Shown: positions 1-8,488, counted from the stretch's first letter. The stretch is 36,933 bases of DNA from Pseudonocardia kujensis (GCF_021283305.1 NZ_JAJSOK010000074.1:1-36933), one strand, 5' to 3'. The notes: generated by a model not told the origin, from the letters alone. A program made the numbers and translations.

Positions 1-397
1 ACTCCGCCAGCCAGCTCGGCTCGGCGTCGGGCAGTGCCCCCGCCGTGACCGTGGCGGACAACAGCAGCCGACCGTTCTGGGTCATCCGCGCCGCGGCGAC
101 CGACGCCTGCCGGCCCAGCTTCAGCACGTCGGTCTCCAGCTCCACGGTGCCCAGCTCGGGGGCGCGCAGGAACTCCGTGCCGACGACCACGGGATCGAGC
201 TCGGTGTCGCCGCCGTGCTCCGCGGTGAGCCGGGCCAGCGCGGCCTTGGTCAGCAGGACCATCAGCAGGCCGCCGTGGGCCTTGCCACCGATCGAGAAGA
301 GCGTGCCGAGCTCCGCGGTGAAGCGGCCCCCGCCCTCGTCGGTCAGCACGGTGGACGCCGCGAAGGGCCGATCGACGGTCACATCGGTGGGAGCCAT
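1..397 (-). CDS. Thioesterase family protein (partial, runs off left edge)
   Basis: The minus-strand frame opens with ATG at 395-397 and stays open to base 1, so only the N-terminal ~132 residues are present. The translation (MAPTDVTVDRPF..., with FSIGGKAHGGLLMVLLTKAA at about residues 35-54 and a later VVGTEFLRAPELGTVELETD) has the look of an acyl-CoA thioesterase hot-dog fold of the TesB-like group: the HGG motif begins the central hot-dog helix, and the second stretch resembles the following beta-strands. Members hydrolyse acyl-CoA thioesters in the cytoplasm; the substrate cannot be told here. It lies 58 bp downstream of the sugar-phosphate isomerase in the same direction, so it may belong to the ppx operon. 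Family assignment is from motif memory; the catalytic C-terminal half is outside the window. Confidence 0.75.
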   Translation of the reverse strand, partial: MAPTDVTVDRPFAASTVLTDEGGGRFTAELGTLFSIGGKAHGGLLMVLLTKAALARLTAEHGGDTELDPVVVGTEFLRAPELGTVELETDVLKLGRQASVAAARMTQNGRLLLSATVTAGALPDAEPSWLAE

Positions 398-455
398 GAG
401 ACGGTCGTATCACGCCGCGCGGGCTCCGGCGGTGTGAGGCGTGCCGCTCGTGCGA

Positions 456-1307
456 CTACCGCTGCGGCGCCGGCTCGGGCAGGGGCGCCTGCTCGGGGAT
501 GGTCAGCACCGGAGGGACCGGCGCGCCCAGGTGCAGGCGCGCGTAGACGAGGGCCTCGGCCAGCAGCGCCGTGCGCTGCTCGCGGTTCCGGCAGCGCCGG
601 GTGCTCACTTCGAGGACCACCACGCCCTCGCGCGCGAACCGGCCCGTCGCCAACCGCTCGCACACCTCCGCGCAGGGCTGGGTACCGCGCCCGGGGACCA
701 GGTGCTCGTCGCGCGGGGCGCCGGACCCGTCCGTGAGGTGCAGGTGGACCAGCCCGTCGCCCATCCGGTCGAGCATCGCCAGCGCGTCGGACCCGGCCGC
801 GGCCGTGTGCGAGAGATCGAGCGTGTAATGGCGGTGACCGACGTCCGTCGGGTCGAAGCCGGGCGCGTAGGGCACGGTGCGGATCCGCCCCCGCGACACC
901 GGGAACATGTTCTCGACGGCGAGCCGCACGCCCGCCCGCTCCCCCGCCCGGGCCACCTCGTCGGCGAACACCGCGGCGTAGCGGCGCTGCCAGCGGAAGG
1001 GCGGGTGCAGCACGACGGTGCGCGCCCCCAACCGCTCCGCCGCCGCCACGGACCGGCGGATCCGGGTGACCGGGTCCGAGCCCCACACCCGCTGCGTGAC
1101 GGCCAGGCAGGGCGCGTGCACGGCCATCACCGGCACCCCGTGGCGCTCCGCGAGCCGCTCGACGGCCCGCACGTCCTGCGACACCGGGTCGGTCCAGACC
1201 ATCAGCTCGACGCCGTCGTACCCCAGCTCGGCGGCCAGCTCGAACGCCGCCGCGGCGGGCTCCGGGTAGACCGAGGCGGTGGACAGGGCGACCGGCGGGG
1301 AGGTCAC
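456..1307 (-). CDS. Sugar phosphate isomerase/epimerase (AP endonuclease-type TIM barrel)
   Basis: A 283-residue protein of the xylose isomerase-like TIM-barrel superfamily. Visible barrel signatures are ELGYDGVELMVWTD near residue 25 (strand 2), HGVPVMAVHAPC near 55, RLGARTVVLHPPF near 90, VRLAVENMFP near 125 (the metal-site Glu of ENM), HYTLDLSHTA near 160, and GLVHLHLTDG near 185 with its His/Asp pair. The conserved E, D, H and E positions suggest a divalent-metal isomerase or epimerase; the substrate is unknown. Its place after ppx and a membrane protein matches mycobacterial Rv0498. I chose the GTG at 1305-1307 because it overlaps the upstream stop codon as GTGA, the usual arrangement for translational coupling, and because it gives the normal family length. 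Any upstream extension would lie inside the preceding gene. Confidence 0.88.
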   Translation of the reverse strand: MTSPPVALSTASVYPEPAAAAFELAAELGYDGVELMVWTDPVSQDVRAVERLAERHGVPVMAVHAPCLAVTQRVWGSDPVTRIRRSVAAAERLGARTVVLHPPFRWQRRYAAVFADEVARAGERAGVRLAVENMFPVSRGRIRTVPYAPGFDPTDVGHRHYTLDLSHTAAAGSDALAMLDRMGDGLVHLHLTDGSGAPRDEHLVPGRGTQPCAEVCERLATGRFAREGVVVLEVSTRRCRNREQRTALLAEALVYARLHLGAPVPPVLTIPEQAPLPEPAPQR

Positions 1308-2761
1308 CGTTCCAGGAGTACCAGGATCGCGGGCGAGACGGTCAACAGCAGGCCCACGCCCACGGCGAAGGCGGTGGTGCGCAGGTCGTCGTTGCGCAGC
1401 AGCGCGCGGACGCCGAGCACCAGGCCGACCGTGATGATCACCGCGGCGGCCAGCGCGACCACCGGCAGGTTGAACCACAGGTAGCGGAAGCCGACCCACA
1501 CGGCGGCGCCGACCAGGGCGCCCGCGATCCACTGGCCGATGACGACGGCCCAGCCCTGCGGCGTGCCCTCGTCCTCCTCGTCGTCCTCGTCCTCCTCGAC
1601 GTCGACGGGCGCGCGCCGGCCGAGGCCCGCCGGGGCCTGGTAGGTGTCGTCGTCCTCGTCGTCCTCGTCGTCGAGCGCGGGCGCGCCCAGCTGGGTCGGC
1701 GGTCCGGCGTCGTCCTCGTCGTCGTCGAGGGCCGGGGCCCCGAACTGGGTGGGCGGGCCCGCGTCGTCCTCGTCGACGGGGCGGCCGCCGAGCTGCGTCG
1801 GCGGACCGGCGTACACCGACCCGAACGGGGCGGTCAGCGGCTCGTCCTGCGGCGCGCGGACGCGGCCGAGCTGCTCGGTGCCGGGCCCGCCCGGCCGGGC
1901 GGGCCGGCCGTTCGGGGCCCAGGGGGACCGCTCCGGCGTGCGCACGGCCTCCGTGGGCGGGCTGCTCGGCGCGGCGGCCCGGGCGCCCGGGGCCGACGGC
2001 TCCGGGCGGTGGGGGAAGCGGTCGAACGGCCCGGCGGGCGACGGCTCGTTCTGCCCCGGGGCGCCCGGGCGGTCCTGGAGGGCGCTCGCACCGTTCTGCG
2101 CCGTGCCGTTCGGGCCGTTCGGACCGGTGCCGTTCGGACCGGCGCCGTGCTGGGCGGCGCCGCTCCGGCCCATGCCGTTGCGCCAGGCGCGCGGCTGCGC
2201 GGGCCCGTTCTGGCCGGTGCCGTTCTGGCCGGTGCCGGTCGGGCCGAAGCCGGTCGGTCCGGGGCGCTGCGGCCCCGCCTGCGGCCCCGGTCCGAACCCG
2301 TTCTGCGCGCCACCGTTGCGGACGAAGCCGTTCGGCGGGGCGTCGTCGGTCGGCCGGTCGAAGCCGCGAGGTCCGAAACCACCCGGTGCGGAACCCGGAC
2401 CCGGGGCACCCGGGCCGACGCCGGCGCCGCGCTCCTCGCCGGACTCGTCCTCGGTCTCGCGCTCGAGGCGCGGGCCGCCGTGCCGCCCGCGCTCCCAGGG
2501 GCCGGTCGACGGCGGGGCACCGCCGCCGCGCCACGACTCGGAAGCCGCCTCGGGGGTCGGTTCGGGGCGCCACGCGGGCGTGCCGCCGTGCCGGCCGGGA
2601 ACGCCCGGGCCCTCCGCGGCGGGAGGACCGCCGACCGGCTCGGCGCCCGGGTCGTCGGCCTCCCGGCGCCGTCGACGCCGCCCGGCCGCCGCCGTCCCGC
2701 CGTTCTCGGCGAGCAGCTCGGCGACCGTGCGCTGTCTCGGCTGGTCGGTCTCTGAACTCAT
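1304..2761 (-). CDS. Pro/Gly/Asn-rich protein with C-terminal membrane domain (Rv0497-like position)
   Basis: A 485-residue protein in three parts. (1) A basic N-terminus: TVAELLAENGG at about 12-22, then a run of six arginines, as in actinobacterial homologues beside ppx. (2) A long low-complexity cytoplasmic section of about 350 residues, with Asn-Gly repeats (NGTGQNGTGQNG) and three copies of a unit like DDAGPPTQLGAPALDD separated by acidic runs. (3) About 85 C-terminal residues with three hydrophobic segments (GWAVVIGQWIAGALVGAAVW, LPVVALAAAVIITVGLVLGV, TTAFAVGVGLLLTVSPAILVLL). The biochemical role is unknown. It is 17 bp downstream of ppx and coupled to the isomerase. The disordered section is much longer than in the mycobacterial protein, which is about 300 residues. 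The ATG at 2759-2761 lacks a strong Shine-Dalgarno, but the conserved N-terminal motif supports this start. Confidence 0.8.
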   Translation of the reverse strand: MSSETDQPRQRTVAELLAENGGTAAAGRRRRRREADDPGAEPVGGPPAAEGPGVPGRHGGTPAWRPEPTPEAASESWRGGGAPPSTGPWERGRHGGPRLERETEDESGEERGAGVGPGAPGPGSAPGGFGPRGFDRPTDDAPPNGFVRNGGAQNGFGPGPQAGPQRPGPTGFGPTGTGQNGTGQNGPAQPRAWRNGMGRSGAAQHGAGPNGTGPNGPNGTAQNGASALQDRPGAPGQNEPSPAGPFDRFPHRPEPSAPGARAAAPSSPPTEAVRTPERSPWAPNGRPARPGGPGTEQLGRVRAPQDEPLTAPFGSVYAGPPTQLGGRPVDEDDAGPPTQFGAPALDDDEDDAGPPTQLGAPALDDEDDEDDDTYQAPAGLGRRAPVDVEEDEDDEEDEGTPQGWAVVIGQWIAGALVGAAVWVGFRYLWFNLPVVALAAAVIITVGLVLGVRALLRNDDLRTTAFAVGVGLLLTVSPAILVLLER

Positions 2762-2778
2762 CCGCTACACCGTGCCCC

Positions 2779-3768
2779 TTACGACGTCAAGCGTCCAAGT
2801 GATGCGGGCGCGTCCTGCGCCGAGCGGTCGTCCCTGGTCGACCCGTCGAGGGTGTCGAGCCGTCGGAGGATCACTCCCTCACGCAACGCCCAGGGGCAGA
2901 TGTCGAGTTCCGTGACCTTGAGGGCCCGCATCGCGCCCTCCGCGACGACCGCGCCCGCGACGAGCTGGTGCGCCCGGCTCGGGCTCACGCCCTCCAGCTC
3001 GGCGAGGTCGCCGGACGACATGCGGCTGATGAACGACCCGAGCTGGCGCAGGCCCGCGTGGGTCAGCACCCGCCGGGCCCGCATGCCCGCGCCGGACGGC
3101 GCCGCGCCCGTCAGCCGGGCCAGCGAGCGGAAGGTCTTCGAGGTGCCGACGACGAGGTCGGGCTCTCCCAGCCTGCGCAGCTCGCGCGCGACCGGGGCGA
3201 GGTCGGCGTCGACCTTCTCCCGGAGCGCCTCGATCTCCCGGCGCGACGGCGGGTCGCCGGTGAACCACTCGCGGGTCAGCCGGCCCGCCCCGAGCGGCAA
3301 CGACGCGGCCGCGGCCGGGTGCTCGTCCCGGCCGGCCGCGAGCTCGAGCGAACCCCCGCCGATGTCCAGGCACAGCAGCCGCCCGGCCGACCAGCCGTAC
3401 CAGCGGCGCACGGCGAGGAAGGTGTAGCGCGCCTCGTCCTCCCCGGGCAGCACCTCGAGCGCGACGCCGGTGTCGGCGCGCACCTTCGCGAGGACCGCGG
3501 CCGAGTTCGTGGCGTCGCGCAGCGCGGACGTGGCGAAGGCCAGCAGGTCGTCGCAGCCCAGTTCGGTGGCGGAGTCGCGCGCGGTGTGCACGGCGGCGAT
3601 CAGGGAGTCGACGCCGAACCTGCTCAGCGAACCGTCGGGCTCCAGGTGCTCCGCCAGCCGCAGTTCGGCCTTCTGCGAGGTCGCGGGAGTCGGGTGGCCG
3701 CCCCGCCGGGCGTCCACCACGAGCAGGTGGACGGTGTTGGAGCCGACGTCGAGCACACCCAGTCGCAC
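2779..3768 (-). CDS. ppx: Exopolyphosphatase / guanosine pentaphosphate phosphatase, Ppx/GppA family
   Basis: A 329-residue Ppx/GppA phosphatase. It starts VRLGVLDVGSNTVHLLVVDA, the first phosphate loop (DVGSNT) of the ASKHA fold. Further hallmarks are LAFATSALRDATNS near 80, LPGEDEARYTFLAV near 110 (the E-A-R motif), LLCLDIGGGSLEL near 130 (second loop, DIGGGS) and LVVGTSKTFRSLARL near 205. The length matches the short actinobacterial type (mycobacterial Ppx1, Rv0496), without the extra HD domain of long Ppx. It would cleave terminal phosphate from short-chain polyphosphate or pppGpp in the cytoplasm. The GTG start at 3766-3768 has no Shine-Dalgarno, but TAACCT (3775-3780 on this strand) sits 6 nt upstream as a -10-like element, so the mRNA may be leaderless. 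It heads the membrane protein/isomerase/thioesterase run. Confidence 0.92.
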   Translation of the reverse strand: MRLGVLDVGSNTVHLLVVDARRGGHPTPATSQKAELRLAEHLEPDGSLSRFGVDSLIAAVHTARDSATELGCDDLLAFATSALRDATNSAAVLAKVRADTGVALEVLPGEDEARYTFLAVRRWYGWSAGRLLCLDIGGGSLELAAGRDEHPAAAASLPLGAGRLTREWFTGDPPSRREIEALREKVDADLAPVARELRRLGEPDLVVGTSKTFRSLARLTGAAPSGAGMRARRVLTHAGLRQLGSFISRMSSGDLAELEGVSPSRAHQLVAGAVVAEGAMRALKVTELDICPWALREGVILRRLDTLDGSTRDDRSAQDAPASLGRLTS

Positions 3769-3846
3769 GCGATCAGGTTACCGGCCCGTGCCCGCCCCGT
3801 ACCCGCAGCGTGACCAGGCCCGCCGATCGGGAGGGCGTCGCGGCGG

Positions 3847-4344
3847 TCACCGCCACGGCCGGTCCACCTGACCGCGCGTGTAGCGGCGGACCCGCCGGTA
3901 GGACAACAGGTCGCCGTCCGGCCGGACGAGCACCTCGTAGATCGCCAGGATGTCCGCCGAGTCCGGGATGCGGTGCGTCTCGACGACCTCGACCCCGACG
4001 CACCAGTCGCCGTCCCGCGGCTCGACCGAGACCACGGTCTCCGGGTGCCGGCCGGTCAGCACGCCGACGTGCTCGGCCGCCCGGCGCGCCACCCTGACGA
4101 TCGACCCGCCCGGCCGGCCGCCCCCGGACCCGTCGGTGCGCTCCTCCCGGTCCGCGCCGTCCGGTTCACCGGTCTTCTCCTGGCTCGCGGTCTCCGCGGC
4201 CTGCTCCCCGGCGCCGTCGTCGGCCGGTTCCTCGTCCGCGGCCGTCCGGGTCCCCGCCGGCGCGGCCTTCTCCTCGGTACCCGCGGACCTCGCCCGGGCG
4301 CCCCGCCGACGGCGCGGCGTCGGCGGGCTCTCCTCGTCGGCCAT
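3847..4344 (-). CDS. gvpO: Gas vesicle protein GvpO
   Basis: A 165-residue protein. The first ~80 residues are a charged, low-complexity tail (SPPTPRRRRGARAR, then Glu/Asp-rich). The C-terminal ~80 are the GvpO domain: ARRAAEHVGVLTGRHPETV, then DGDWCVGVEVVETHRIPDSA, DILAIYEVLVRPDGDLLSYR and RVRRYTRG to the end. GvpO is an accessory protein of gas-vesicle clusters in actinobacteria and haloarchaea. The start ATG (4342-4344) has a GAGGGGTGA Shine-Dalgarno at good spacing. It begins 5 nt after the gvpA/J-type gene, so the two form one transcript. No other gvp gene (F, G, K, L, S, N) is in the window, so whether vesicles form depends on genes elsewhere. Confidence 0.87.
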   Translation of the reverse strand: MADEESPPTPRRRRGARARSAGTEEKAAPAGTRTAADEEPADDGAGEQAAETASQEKTGEPDGADREERTDGSGGGRPGGSIVRVARRAAEHVGVLTGRHPETVVSVEPRDGDWCVGVEVVETHRIPDSADILAIYEVLVRPDGDLLSYRRVRRYTRGQVDRPWR

Positions 4345-4349
4345 AGCGC

Positions 4350-4661
4350 TCACCCCTCGTCCTCGGCGTCGTGTCCGGCTGAGTGTCCGGCGCCGGCGGC
4401 GGCGGGCAGACGCTCCGCCCGCGTCGTGCCGTACAGGTACAGCCTGTCGGTCGCCTCCGCGTACTGCAGGAACGTGTCGACGCTCGCCACGACGATCCGG
4501 ATGTCGAGCGTGAGAATCTCGAGCCCGAGCAGGGAGACCCGCACGAACACGTCGATCACCATGCCCCGGTCCAGGATGAGATCGACGACGTCGGCGAGGT
4601 TCGAGTCGCCCCGGTGCCGGACGACCGGCGGGCCGGCCGGGCGCGTGGTCGTCACCGACAC
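4350..4661 (-). CDS. gvpJ: Gas vesicle structural protein, GvpA/GvpJ family
   Basis: A 103-residue protein whose middle is the GvpA fold: SNLADVVDLILDRGMVIDVF, VRVSLLGLEILTLDIRIVVA, SVDTFLQYAEA. This is the amphipathic helix-strand-strand-helix unit that tiles the gas-vesicle shell. The ~20-residue leader and ~25-residue tail beyond the core are more typical of the minor GvpJ/GvpM/GvpA2 types than of the major GvpA, so I lean to GvpJ, but the symbol is tentative. I chose the GTG at 4659-4661 because GGAGG lies 6 nt upstream; a second GTG at 4653-4655 is in frame. It is followed at once by gvpO. The pair sits alone, between ppx and a broken transporter gene. Confidence 0.82.
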   Translation of the reverse strand: MSVTTTRPAGPPVVRHRGDSNLADVVDLILDRGMVIDVFVRVSLLGLEILTLDIRIVVASVDTFLQYAEATDRLYLYGTTRAERLPAAAGAGHSAGHDAEDEG

Positions 4662-4980
4662 GGCCCACCTCCGCCCCGGTCCGCGAGGACCCCGGACCGC
4701 GCCCGGTTCCTGGTCACGCCTGCCGCCGACCGCATCACGGCTCTCCCTTCGCCGCCGGAGGTGCGGGAGCCTCCCCGGGCACCCGGGCGCGCCTACCCGG
4801 TTCGCGCCCGATACCCCGGCGGAGCCGGAGGCCCGCAGGAATTGCGACGATCGGCGTCCGTCCGGCTCCGGCGACGGTCGGCACGCGGTGCGCAGGACGA
4901 CGGTGTGGCGGACCCGGGGAGTGTCCGTCCTGCCGGGATCACGCTGCCCGCCGGGAGCGGGTGACGAGCCGCTCCACCTC
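4662..4980. other. Non-coding stretch upstream of the gvp pair
   Basis: About 320 bases with no convincing gene on either strand. It should contain the gvp promoter on the minus strand. I see no clear -10/-35 pair and no DosR-type palindrome. A weak GGAGG...CCTCC inverted repeat lies near 4757-4775. The right edge passes into the AI-2E transporter remnant, so part of this stretch may be degraded coding sequence of that gene. Confidence 0.4.
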
Positions 4981-5286
4981 TCCGTCAGCGGGCCCCGGGC
5001 CCTGCTGCTCGTCGTACTGGCGGTTTTCCTGGTGGTGAACTTCATCCTCACCTCGCTGGTGCAGCCCTACTACGTCGGTGACGCAGTTGATCTGTCGGTC
5101 ACGGTCGTGCTCGTGTCGCTGGTGTTCTGGGCGTGGCTCACGGGGCCGGCCGGGGCGGTACTGGCGGTGCCGCTGACACTGTTCGCCAAGTGCCTGCTGG
5201 TCGATCTCGACCCGGACGCCCGCTGGGCTGCGGCCTGGCTCGGGTCGGGTCGGGCGACCCGGCATGCTCCGGCCGAGGACCCGTGA
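4981..5286 (+). pseudogene. AI-2E family (PerM-like) transporter, C-terminal remnant
   Basis: The plus-strand frame ending at 5284-5286 encodes the last ~100 residues of an AI-2E/PerM family transporter: LLLVVLAVFLVVNFILTSLV, QPYYVGDAVDLSVTVVLVSL, VFWAWLTGPAGAVLAVPLTL, FAKCLLVDLDPDARW. In the family this is the last two membrane helices with the conserved Q-P-(R/Y)-(F/Y)-V-G-(D/R) signature between them. Full proteins are about 350-400 residues; the N-terminal three quarters are absent, and the frame upstream has no family resemblance and no start with a ribosome site. I call it a 3' remnant left by a deletion. It faces the opposite way from its neighbours. Confidence 0.7.
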
Positions 5287-5497
5287 GCTCGAGCGGGTCG
5301 TCGCGGCCGGCCGGGCCGCTCGCCGTGGCGGCGGCGTCGGCTTCCGGCGTTGCAGGCCCGAAATCGGGCGGGACATCGTCGGCAGGCGTCGGCTGTGGAC
5401 GAGCCGCCTCGCTACTTGTGCCCAGCGAAGGGCGTGATCATCGACGCCGTACAGGCGCTGATCGCGCTCGTTCCTCGGGGGGGATACTTCTCCTGAA

Positions 5498-6400
5498 TTA
5501 CTGCTCCGGCCGGTCGCCGGCCTCGGGTCGCACGATGGCGACCGGGGCGGCGGCGTGGGGCAGCACGGCCTGGCTCACCGATCCCAGTAGCGCGCCGCGC
5601 AGCGTGCCGCGCCCGCGTGACCCGACGACGACCAGCCCGGCGTTGTGCGACCGCGCCACCAGGGCGGCGGCCGGGGGGTCGCGTAGCACGACCCGCTCGA
5701 CGGTCACCTCGGGGTATCGGCCGGTCCAAGCTGCGAGGCACTCGTCGAGCACGTGGCGCTCGTCGGACTCGACCGCGTTCCAGTCGATGATGCCTGCGAG
5801 GTAGGGGTCGTTGACCGGGTCGCCCCAGGCGCGTATGGCGACCAGGGGCGCCCGCTTGCGGGCGGCCTCGGCGAAGGCGAACCCGAGCGCGGCCGTGCCG
5901 TGCGGGCTGTCGTCGACCCCGACGACGATGGGGGCGGCCGAGTCGTGCGGGGCGGTTTCGCCGCGGACGACGACCACCGGCGCGACCGCTTGCGCGGCCA
6001 CGGCGATGGAGACCGACCCGAGCAGCAGCCCGGTGAAGCCACCACGGCCGCGGGAACCGACGACGACCAACTGGGCCGTGGCGGACTCGTCGCGCAGCAC
6101 CGCCGAGGCCTGCCCGCCGAGGACCTCGGTCGTGACCGCGAGCTCCGGCGCGGTCAGCCGGGCCACCTCGGCTGCGGCCTGCAGCTCCTGCTCGGCGCCC
6201 CGGGTGAGGGCCTGCCGCTCGTGCTCGGCGGCGAGCGCCGGCAGGCGCGGATGATAGGTCGTCCTCCAGGCCACGGCCGCGACGAGCCGCAAGGGTGCGC
6301 CTCGCTGCTCGGCCTCGGCGGCCGCCCAGCGGACAGCCGACAGCGCTGTATCCGATCCGTCGACACCGACGACGACTGCGGTGCGGGCGGTGACGCTCAT
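5498..6400 (-). CDS. Universal stress protein, tandem UspA domains
   Basis: A 300-residue protein of two UspA domains. Domain 1 (about 8-148) starts AVVVGVDGSDTALSAVRWAA and ends with the nucleotide loop VVVGSRGRGGFTGLLLGSVS. Domain 2 (about 160-295) starts PIVVGVDDSPHGTAALGFAF and ends VVVGSRGRGTLRGALLGSVS. Both loops fit the ATP-binding pattern G-x2-G-x9-G-S, so this is the nucleotide-binding class, like the DosR-regulated Rv2623 and Rv2005c of M. tuberculosis. These cytoplasmic proteins are linked to growth arrest under hypoxia. The ATG at 6398-6400 follows an AGGAGG site. A DosR-type palindrome lies about 105-115 bp upstream (6503-6516). A close paralogue sits at 9850-10779. Confidence 0.93.
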   Translation of the reverse strand: MSVTARTAVVVGVDGSDTALSAVRWAAAEAEQRGAPLRLVAAVAWRTTYHPRLPALAAEHERQALTRGAEQELQAAAEVARLTAPELAVTTEVLGGQASAVLRDESATAQLVVVGSRGRGGFTGLLLGSVSIAVAAQAVAPVVVVRGETAPHDSAAPIVVGVDDSPHGTAALGFAFAEAARKRAPLVAIRAWGDPVNDPYLAGIIDWNAVESDERHVLDECLAAWTGRYPEVTVERVVLRDPPAAALVARSHNAGLVVVGSRGRGTLRGALLGSVSQAVLPHAAAPVAIVRPEAGDRPEQ

Positions 6401-6502
6401 GGTTCCTCCTCGTCCTTCTGGCCCTCCACGGTCCGTCGGACCGGCGGTACCTCGCTCCATCCGAGGGTCGCCGGGAACGAGGCCGTCGGTCGTCGACCCT
6501 TG

Positions 6503-6516
6503 GGGACCTTTGTCCC
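6503..6516 (-). promoter_or_regulatory. DosR-type binding palindrome upstream of usp
   Basis: The plus strand reads GGGACCTTTGTCCC at 6503-6516, with TTG before and GG after. This is a perfect GGGAC-N4-GTCCC palindrome, the core of the mycobacterial DosR (DevR) box. It lies 103 bp upstream of the usp start codon (6400), and the gene reads away from it. Binding is inferred; no dosR/dosS gene is in the window. Confidence 0.65.
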
Positions 6517-6663
6517 GGCCGTGGCTGCACCGCGCCGGCGATACGCCGGCGTCTCCTGCTGGTTGGGCTCGCCGCGCCTGTCGATACGCGTGGCCGCGAC
6601 ATGCTCGGTCCTTGTACCGCCGCGGGGTTCATCTGCTGGATCGGCAAGAACCGAAGCCGGGCG

Positions 6664-7010
6664 CTAGAGCGTCCTGGAGCCGTTCGCCTCACTCACGATG
6701 TCCTCGGCTGACAACTCGCCCGGGACGTACTTCGGCAGCCTCGCGGCCGGGAAGACCGACAACAGCGAGATGCCCGCCACGAGCAGGAACGACGCCTGCA
6801 ACGCGCGTAGCCGGGCGTCCTCGTTGATCGCCACCGCTCTCGCCACCTGCTCCGGTGTCGCCGAGGTCGCACCGAGCACGCTGCTCAGCTCGCGATTGGT
6901 CACGAAGTCGACCTGGTCGAAGAGGACCTTCGTCTCGAGTTCCGGCGGCAGGTCGGACCGGGCGAAGGCCGACGCCAGGAACGTACCCAGCAGCCCGTTC
7001 GCCGGCCGGC
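6664..7010 (-). pseudogene. MFS transporter C-terminal remnant
   Basis: Reading the minus strand from about 7010 gives NGLLGTFLASAFARSDLPPE, then NRELSSVLGATSATPEQVAR, AVAINEDARLRALQASFLLV and AGISLLSVFPAARLPKYVPG before the stop at 6664. This matches the tail of DHA2-like MFS drug transporters: a last periplasmic loop, the final helix (FLLVAGISLLSVFPA) and a short LPxYxPGE tail. Only ~110 residues remain; the other 11-13 helices are missing. The frame closes upstream within the Lon-type coding sequence, so the two genes have been joined by a deletion at 7001-7018, inside a GGCCGGCCGG run. A 79-residue product could start at the GTG at 6901-6903, but it would have one helix and no transport function. 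Confidence 0.7.
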
Positions 7011-8488
7011 CGCCCGGTCAACAACTCGATCCCCTCGTCGATGTGGCTGACCGCCCAGACGTGGAACCGGCCGGCGCGGACCGCCTCGACCACCTCCTCC
7101 CGCAGCATCAGGTGCTTGACGTTCGACGTCGGCACGAGCACGCCTTGCCCGCCGGTCAGTCCCCGTTCGCAGCAGACATCGAAGAATCCTTCGATCTTGC
7201 GTGTCACGCCCCCGACCGCCTGCACCTCGCCGTGCTGGTTCACCGCGCCCGTCACGGCGAGCCCCTGGTGCAGCGGCAGGTCGGAGAGGGCCGACAGCAA
7301 GGCGTAGAGCTCGGTCGTCGACGCCGAGTCGCCGTCGATGCCGCCGTAGGACTGCTCGAAGGTGATCGTCGCCCCCAACGAGAGCGGCCAGTGCTGCGCG
7401 TACTGCGCTTGCAGGTAGCCGGTCAGGATCAGGAATCCTTTCGAGTGGATCGGACCCGATTTCTCGATCTCCCGCTCGATGCTCTGCACCGTCCCCAGCC
7501 CGACCGAGACCCGTGCGGTCACCCGTGTCGGCCGCCCGAAGCTGTGGTCCCCGACGCCGAGCACCGCCAGCCCGTTGACCTGCCCCACCTGCGCGCCCTC
7601 GGTGTCGATCATGATGGTTCCGTCGAGGATGACCTCTCGACTCCGCTCCTCGACCAGGTTGCGCCGCTGCTCCTGCTTGGAGATCGCCACATCCACATCT
7701 TCTGCCAGCACAACATCGTGCCCCGCCGCGCCCGCCCAATGGCCCGACTCGACCGCGAGCCTGGCGATATCGAGGAAGCGCGCGGTCAGCTTCCGCTGGT
7801 GATCACGCAGCCGCGCTCCGTGCTCCACGATCCGGGCGACGGCCGAGCGGTCGAAGTGGCGCAAATCGCGGTCCTGGACGATCCGACTCAGGAACGCGGA
7901 GTAGCTCGCGAGATTCGCCTCGCTCCAGTCCATGTCCGGGGCGAACTCCGCCTTCACCCCGAACAACTCCGGGAAGTCCACATCGGCTTGATGCAGAACG
8001 TCGTACAGTGCGGCCGGCCCGATGAGGATCACCTTCAGGTCGAGCGGAATCGGCTCCGGCCGCGGCCACGCTGTCGGCGCCACCTGCTCGCCCGGGTTCT
8101 CGATCCGCACCTCGCCGGACATCAGGGCGCGCTCCAACCCCTCCCACGCGACGGGGCTGCGCATGACGTCGAGCGCATGCAGAACGAGGAAGCCACCGTT
8201 GGCGCGATGCAGTGCGCCCGGCTTGATCTGCCGGAAGTCGGTCACCATCGTCCCCAGCATGGCCCGGTGGTCCTGCCGGCCGGCCAGGTTGAAGTAGGTG
8301 GGGTTCCGCTCGACGACGACCGGGGCGCCGACCACGTCGCCGTTGTCGATCAACACGTTGACCTCGTACCGCGCCAGGCGCTCCTGCCGCTGAAGTCCGA
8401 GCGCCGCGACCGGGCCGTCCGCTTCCTCCGCTTGCCGGGCTCCGGTCGCCGATCGCGCTCCTCCCCACGACTCGATGCAGCCCGACAC
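6689..8488 (-). pseudogene. Lon-family (LonB/AAA_32-type) ATP-dependent protease, truncated at both ends
   Basis: The open frame (599 codons from a GTG at 8486-8488) encodes the middle and protease parts of the Lon-like family that includes E. coli YcbZ. Features in order: RYEVNVLIDNGDVVGAPVV near 40; GALHRANGGFLVLHALDVM near 95, the family's Walker B-like region; the Lon protease domain with VNGLAVLG and the catalytic serine in GGIDGDSAST near 390; the catalytic lysine in GGVTRKIEGFF. Full members are about 800 residues; the N-terminal ~200 with the Walker A loop are missing, so ATP-driven unfolding should be lost. The C-terminus is cut near GIELLTGRPAGE, and the last ~110 codons are MFS-derived DNA read out of frame. 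The first ~20 codons abut the baeRF stop as TGAGTG and show no family match. An active peptidase fragment cannot be excluded. Confidence 0.75.
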
